Positions 20,675 through 23,075 of a stretch of 23,075 nt of DNA are shown here, in pieces. Where the stretch lies: IMG/VR virus record IMGVR_UViG_3300040801_000780, positions 1 through 23,075 of that record. One strand, 5' to 3'. Origin of the DNA: a virus. Position numbers and translations under genes: made by a program. Each line of letters starts with the position of its first letter. Position 1 is the stretch's first letter. The notes beneath the pieces are model-generated. The model worked only from the letters and a program-made list of their open reading frames with translations. It was not told the DNA's origin and did not search any database.

Positions 20675-20688
20675 ACAGTGGTTATTTT
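20675..20688 (+). repeat. 14-base repeat of the membrane-protein gene (second copy in a gap)
   Basis: ACAGTGGTTATTTT at 20675-20688 is identical to 20108-20121 in the 52-aa membrane gene. In the same frame the gap would read GTVVILAIHANL, against GTVVIFALYVLL of the gene. The 68-base gap between the 79-aa and 76-aa genes may therefore carry the remnant of a duplicated membrane gene. Alternatively it is a shared regulatory word. Confidence 0.4.
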
Positions 20689-20727
20689 GGCTATCCATGC
20701 TAATCTGTTTAATGGAGGTATTAAGCC

Positions 20728-20958
20728 ATGCAGCATAACACATTTACAACGCACACATTCACATTTACCGAACGTGAAGCACAAAGCATTTGGGCATTGA
20801 TTAATGGACTGACTGTCAACAATATGCAAGAGGCTATCATTGGTTCGGCTTCAAGCATTGAGGATGAAACATTCAGTGATAAGTGTGCAATGGATACGCT
20901 GATTGACATTCAGAATTTCCTTGGTAACTACTTTGACATAGAGGAAAATAATAGATGA
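20728..20958 (+). CDS. Acidic small protein coupled to the radical SAM gene (76 aa)
   Basis: The ATG (20728) has GGAGGT about 12 bases upstream. It begins MQHNTFTTHTFTFTEREAQS, then helices (QSIWALINGLTVNNMQEAII, KCAMDTLIDIQNFLGNYF) and ends DIEENNR. It is acidic (about 12 D/E, 3 K/R). Its stop overlaps the radical SAM start as ATGA, so the two are made in step. That coupling makes it a possible partner or substrate of the enzyme, but it lacks the typical leader-and-core look of a modified peptide precursor. Confidence 0.65.
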   Translation: MQHNTFTTHTFTFTEREAQSIWALINGLTVNNMQEAIIGSASSIEDETFSDKCAMDTLIDIQNFLGNYFDIEENNR

Positions 20959-21908
20959 GACACTCACTGTATTGGGACGATTTCAGCCGTCGTGTCAATG
21001 AGACAGTGGAGACACTCAACGCAGGTTATCGTCCGCCTATTCGTCGTGTTGCGGTGTTCATTACCGAAAGGTGCAACTTTCGTTGTGCCTATTGCAATGC
21101 TGGTATCACTGGCAAGGTATTGAGCGAGGATAATTTTAACCGTATTGTCGATCATTATGGCAAGGATGCAATTATCCATGTAACAGGTGGTGAGCCGAGT
21201 GTGGTGCCATGGTTTTATGAGTGGCTGCGTGGTTATGGTAAAAACTACCAAATCCATTTGAACACTAATGCGTATATCACGCCACCGGCTGAACATTTGA
21301 AGCGCATCAAGATCTCATTGGACTCTTACAAACCTGAGTATTGGAATGCATTGGTTAACCGATCGGGTGCATTTGAGCGGGTGGTTGATAATATCAAGTA
21401 TGCATCTAAACGCTCAGTGACGACAATTACCTGTACGCTGAATCATGAAAACTTTCGGGATGTAATACCATTTATCCAATTCTGTCAATGTGCATTCCCG
21501 GATTTGTACGCGACGTTCTTTTCGATTTACAAAGGGACAAATCCTCGGTTCATGATTACCGATGCAGATGCTCAGGAAATATTCAATGAATATATTCCAA
21601 TGATGCTCCGTATCCTTGATCCTGAATCGGCAGCCTTGCTGTCTGAGACAGTCGATGAAAAACGGCGACTGACCCAAGGAGTGCGTTTTGAGCAGAATGC
21701 TGTAAATGGTCCTTGCTATCTGTCCATGAGTGAGCGAGTGATTAATCCTGATGGACAGGAATTTACCTGTTCGCATCTCTATCGTGATGGTATCAACATG
21801 GTCGCTCCGTATAAACATACGAAATGTCAGTACGGATGCAATCGTCGGTTATGTGCTTTTAACGAGGAAGTGGAGAAACGACTCAATGACAAAATACACG
21901 TTTCTTGA
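20955..21908 (+). CDS. Radical SAM protein with C-terminal cysteines (317 aa)
   Basis: C40, C44 and C47 in ERCNFRCAYC are the CxxxCxxC motif that binds the catalytic [4Fe-4S] cluster. VTGGEPS (76-82) is the GGE motif for S-adenosylmethionine. HLNTNAYI (101-108) and IKISLDSYKPEYW (118-130) are later strands of the partial TIM barrel. The C-terminus holds C254, C272, C291, C295 and C300, spaced like a short SPASM or twitch domain that may bind an extra cluster. Enzymes of this layout cut S-adenosylmethionine to a 5'-deoxyadenosyl radical; many modify peptides or proteins. It is about 100 residues longer than QueE and lacks viperin motifs. It is coupled to genes on both sides. The substrate cannot be told. 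Confidence 0.85.
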   Translation: MRHSLYWDDFSRRVNETVETLNAGYRPPIRRVAVFITERCNFRCAYCNAGITGKVLSEDNFNRIVDHYGKDAIIHVTGGEPSVVPWFYEWLRGYGKNYQIHLNTNAYITPPAEHLKRIKISLDSYKPEYWNALVNRSGAFERVVDNIKYASKRSVTTITCTLNHENFRDVIPFIQFCQCAFPDLYATFFSIYKGTNPRFMITDADAQEIFNEYIPMMLRILDPESAALLSETVDEKRRLTQGVRFEQNAVNGPCYLSMSERVINPDGQEFTCSHLYRDGINMVAPYKHTKCQYGCNRRLCAFNEEVEKRLNDKIHVS

Positions 21909-22053
21909 CGATGAGAATAAACTGATTCGTAAATTGGTTGTGCGTAAAAACAACTGGATGCACAAGCTATGGCTTCAACAATCTATGGAGATGCATTTCA
22001 AACGGCATCCAAATGGAACGATTATCAGCGAAGTCGTAAATGGAGATGATTAG
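21886..22053 (+). CDS. Small basic protein overlapping the radical SAM gene (55 aa)
   Basis: The ATG lies 23 bases inside the radical SAM gene, with a GTGGAGAAA site about 10 bases upstream. The protein reads MTKYTFLDDENKLIRKLVVR and continues KNNWMHKLWLQQSMEMHFKRHPNG, ending SEVVNGDD. It is basic with Trp and Met residues. No domain is recognised. Its coupling to the enzyme gene makes it the second candidate partner. A longer frame upstream exists but lies wholly in the enzyme gene. Confidence 0.6.
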   Translation: MTKYTFLDDENKLIRKLVVRKNNWMHKLWLQQSMEMHFKRHPNGTIISEVVNGDD

Positions 22054-22054
22054 T

Positions 22055-22204
22055 ATGGACAACTCCGAATTGAAAAAGCTATTGAAAGACCATCTTCAAA
22101 TCGTAGTAACTGAGCAATATATTCAGTGGGATACTGAGATTACTATTCGTTTATTATATGACGATGAGGTAATTTCGTATGATACTTTTGTTATCGAAAG
22201 CTAA
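22055..22204 (+). CDS. Small acidic protein (49 aa)
   Basis: The start MDNSELKKLLKDHLQIVVTE is followed by strands (YIQWDTEITIRLLY, VISYDTFVIES). The ATG comes one base after the previous stop, with GGAGATGAT upstream as a ribosome binding site. A helix plus a beta-hairpin is suggested. No family is recognised. Confidence 0.6.
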   Translation: MDNSELKKLLKDHLQIVVTEQYIQWDTEITIRLLYDDEVISYDTFVIES

Positions 22205-22215
22205 AGGGTGATTAA

Positions 22216-22320
22216 ATGATGTTATTTATGGGAGTTTGGGGAATAGGGTTGTTATTTTTCCTATTCATCGCAATCTGTGAACTGTGGAAATTACACAAAT
22301 ATGGCCCGGATCATGGGTAA
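22216..22320 (+). CDS. Tiny membrane protein (34 aa)
   Basis: The reading frame MMLFMGVWGIGLLFFLFIAI has one hydrophobic helix (residues 2-20), then CELWKLHKYGPDHG. AGGGTG lies about 6 bases before the double ATG. Its size, the helix and the basic C-terminus fit small phage membrane proteins. The next gene begins after 11 bases. With 34 residues the call rests on the site, the helix and the tight packing. Confidence 0.5.
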   Translation: MMLFMGVWGIGLLFFLFIAICELWKLHKYGPDHG

Positions 22321-22331
22321 AGGATGGTGGT

Positions 22332-22520
22332 ATGCTGCAATTCAATGGTGATTGGCGAGAGCTGGCAGACGCGAAACGGGTAAGCCTATTTAAATTCATC
22401 AACAATGAATGGCGTCTGTTCGATTTTGGAGTTGAACCCCTTACCGACAAATATATCGAGAAAGGACATATGGTTCGGAAATTTGAGAAAGGAGACAAAC
22501 TCGGTGACATCGCAATATAA
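22332..22520 (+). CDS. Small protein of unknown function (62 aa)
   Basis: The start was set at MLQFNGDWRELADAKRVSLF, with AAAGGA 7 bases upstream. The frame stays open upstream to 22284, but that part overlaps the tiny membrane gene. The protein looks like a small all-beta unit: WRELADAKRVSLFKFINNEWRLFDFG, then EKGHMVRKFEKGDKLGDIAI. The 3' end overlaps the next gene by 17 bases. No family is recognised. Confidence 0.6.
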   Translation: MLQFNGDWRELADAKRVSLFKFINNEWRLFDFGVEPLTDKYIEKGHMVRKFEKGDKLGDIAI

Positions 22521-22779
22521 ACACATTCGTCAACAAATCGCGCAAGCATTGTTTGAGGCATCCTTGGCAGTTCGTAATATTAACAATCCTTGTGATTTGG
22601 ATGCTGCCTTGGTAATTGTCAAAAATGCGTTGACCTCTGCTCGTGAGGAATTGTTCCCCAAAGAAGCGGAGATTATCGAAGCTGAAATCATCATTGAGCC
22701 AAAGGAGATTGATTATGAGTGTTCTAACTCGTGCGGAAAAACGTGTCCTTCGGCTATTGAACGAGAACGTACCTCTTAA
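22504..22779 (+). CDS. Small helical protein with a GTG start (91 aa)
   Basis: The start was set at GTG (22504), 9 bases after GGAG and inside the previous gene; an ATG at 22405 would overlap that gene by over 100 bases. The protein, (M)TSQYKHIRQQIAQALFEA onward, is helical (LDAALVIVKNALTSAREEL) then acidic (PKEAEIIEAEIIIEPKEID). The C-terminus has CSNSCGKTC, a possible metal-binding cluster. It overlaps the following gene by 65 bases. Confidence 0.55.
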   Translation: MTSQYKHIRQQIAQALFEASLAVRNINNPCDLDAALVIVKNALTSAREELFPKEAEIIEAEIIIEPKEIDYECSNSCGKTCPSAIERERTS

Positions 22780-22960
22780 ACAAATCGAGGAGGATATTTA
22801 CAAACAGTTCGAAGGCCAGCGGGTACCAAACGAATATCTGCAAGCCATCAAACGCGGTGTCTATCTTGAACAGGAATTGCAACGCAACGTGAAACAAGAG
22901 AGCTACGAATCTCGCAACTGGCGTGAGCAATATAACGCTGGAAAGGCCAAAAGACACTAA
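22715..22960 (+). CDS. Small basic helical protein (81 aa)
   Basis: The ATG has AAAGGAGA 7 bases upstream and lies inside the previous gene. The sequence MSVLTRAEKRVLRLLNENVP continues LKQIEEDIYKQF, a helix-turn-helix-like start, and ends in a charged helix (YLEQELQRNVKQESYESRNW) with a KAKRH tail. The first 45 residues could form a small DNA-binding unit of the LxxxEKRVL--L-(N)-P---IA/E type seen in LuxR-like HTHs. That match is weak. Confidence 0.62.
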   Translation: MSVLTRAEKRVLRLLNENVPLKQIEEDIYKQFEGQRVPNEYLQAIKRGVYLEQELQRNVKQESYESRNWREQYNAGKAKRH

Positions 22961-22962
22961 AA

Positions 22963-23075
22963 ATGATTAAACATTGTAATAACTGCGAACTCGGTGAAGC
23001 CGGCATGCCGTGTAATTTTAGTACGCCGTGCAATTCATTCTTGCCGTTCGGTTGGGAAAAGATGATTTATCTGCA
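22963..23075 (+). CDS. Cys-rich protein, 5' part only (at least 37 aa; runs off the right edge)
   Basis: The frame starts MIKHCNNCELGEAGMPCNFS, two bases after the previous stop, and stays open to the edge of the window. Cysteines C5, C8, C17 and C23 suggest a metal-binding knuckle. No strong ribosome binding site is present (GGAAAGGCC lies about 18 bases upstream), so translation is probably coupled. The rest of the gene is outside the window. Confidence 0.5.
   Translation, partial: MIKHCNNCELGEAGMPCNFSTPCNSFLPFGWEKMIYL

Noticed and set aside
20955-21908. Viperin-type or QueE-type identity for the radical SAM protein
   Set aside because: It lacks the viperin-specific motifs around the SAM site and has extra C-terminal cysteines; it is much longer than QueE and no other deazaguanine gene is in the window.

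Overview
The window is part of a tailed double-stranded DNA phage genome (class Caudoviricetes), either a virion genome or a metagenomic contig. The packaging and head genes are a P22-type portal, an N4-gp56-type major capsid protein, a GpA-like terminase ATPase with zinc fingers, paired head-tail adaptors and a T7 gp12-like tail nozzle. No tail-sheath, tape-measure or major tail-tube gene is visible, so a short-tailed, podovirus-like particle is most likely. No integrase, repressor, tRNA, CRISPR array, insertion sequence or bacterial housekeeping gene was seen. Composition is moderate in GC with very AT-rich control DNA. Most starts carry strong AGGAGG-type ribosome binding sites, so the host is a bacterium that uses Shine-Dalgarno initiation; its taxon cannot be told.

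Layout: two divergent arms face away from a 609-bp control region (17925-18533). The left arm (17924 down to 1, minus strand) is one long late operon. In transcription order it holds: an HTH small-terminase-like protein; a dual-start coiled-coil/membrane protein (holin or spanin candidate); a membrane-anchored WLWDNE protein; a 210-aa virion-like protein; a Cys-rich mini-protein; an HExxH zincin; a 324-aa virion/tail-like protein; small proteins; the large terminase; a zinc-ribbon protein; portal; a 45-aa gene; scaffold; major capsid; two related decoration-like proteins; a 330-aa zinc-ribbon protein; a YkgJ-like Cys protein; two related adaptors; the tail nozzle; a 69-aa protein; and a tail fibre that runs off the left edge. 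The two terminase-like genes are separated by nine genes. Four GC-rich hairpins without U-tracts divide the capsid cassette.

The right arm (18534 to the right edge, plus strand) holds small, tightly packed, early-type genes. A 182-aa protein has its own promoter-like motif and a strong intrinsic terminator. A near copy of the same promoter-like motif follows, then at least 14 small genes, many overlapping or nested and several very acidic. The only recognisable enzyme there is a 317-aa radical SAM protein with extra C-terminal cysteines, translationally coupled to small genes on both sides.

The control region holds a roughly 115-bp AT-rich block with tandem 13-mers and flanking direct repeats, a GC-rich hairpin cluster, a wide 8-bp inverted repeat and a leader hairpin. 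It is a plausible site for divergent promoters and possibly for a replication origin. The least ordinary parts are the radical SAM cluster, the dual-start membrane gene with a duplicated ribosome-binding-site and start unit, and the control region itself.
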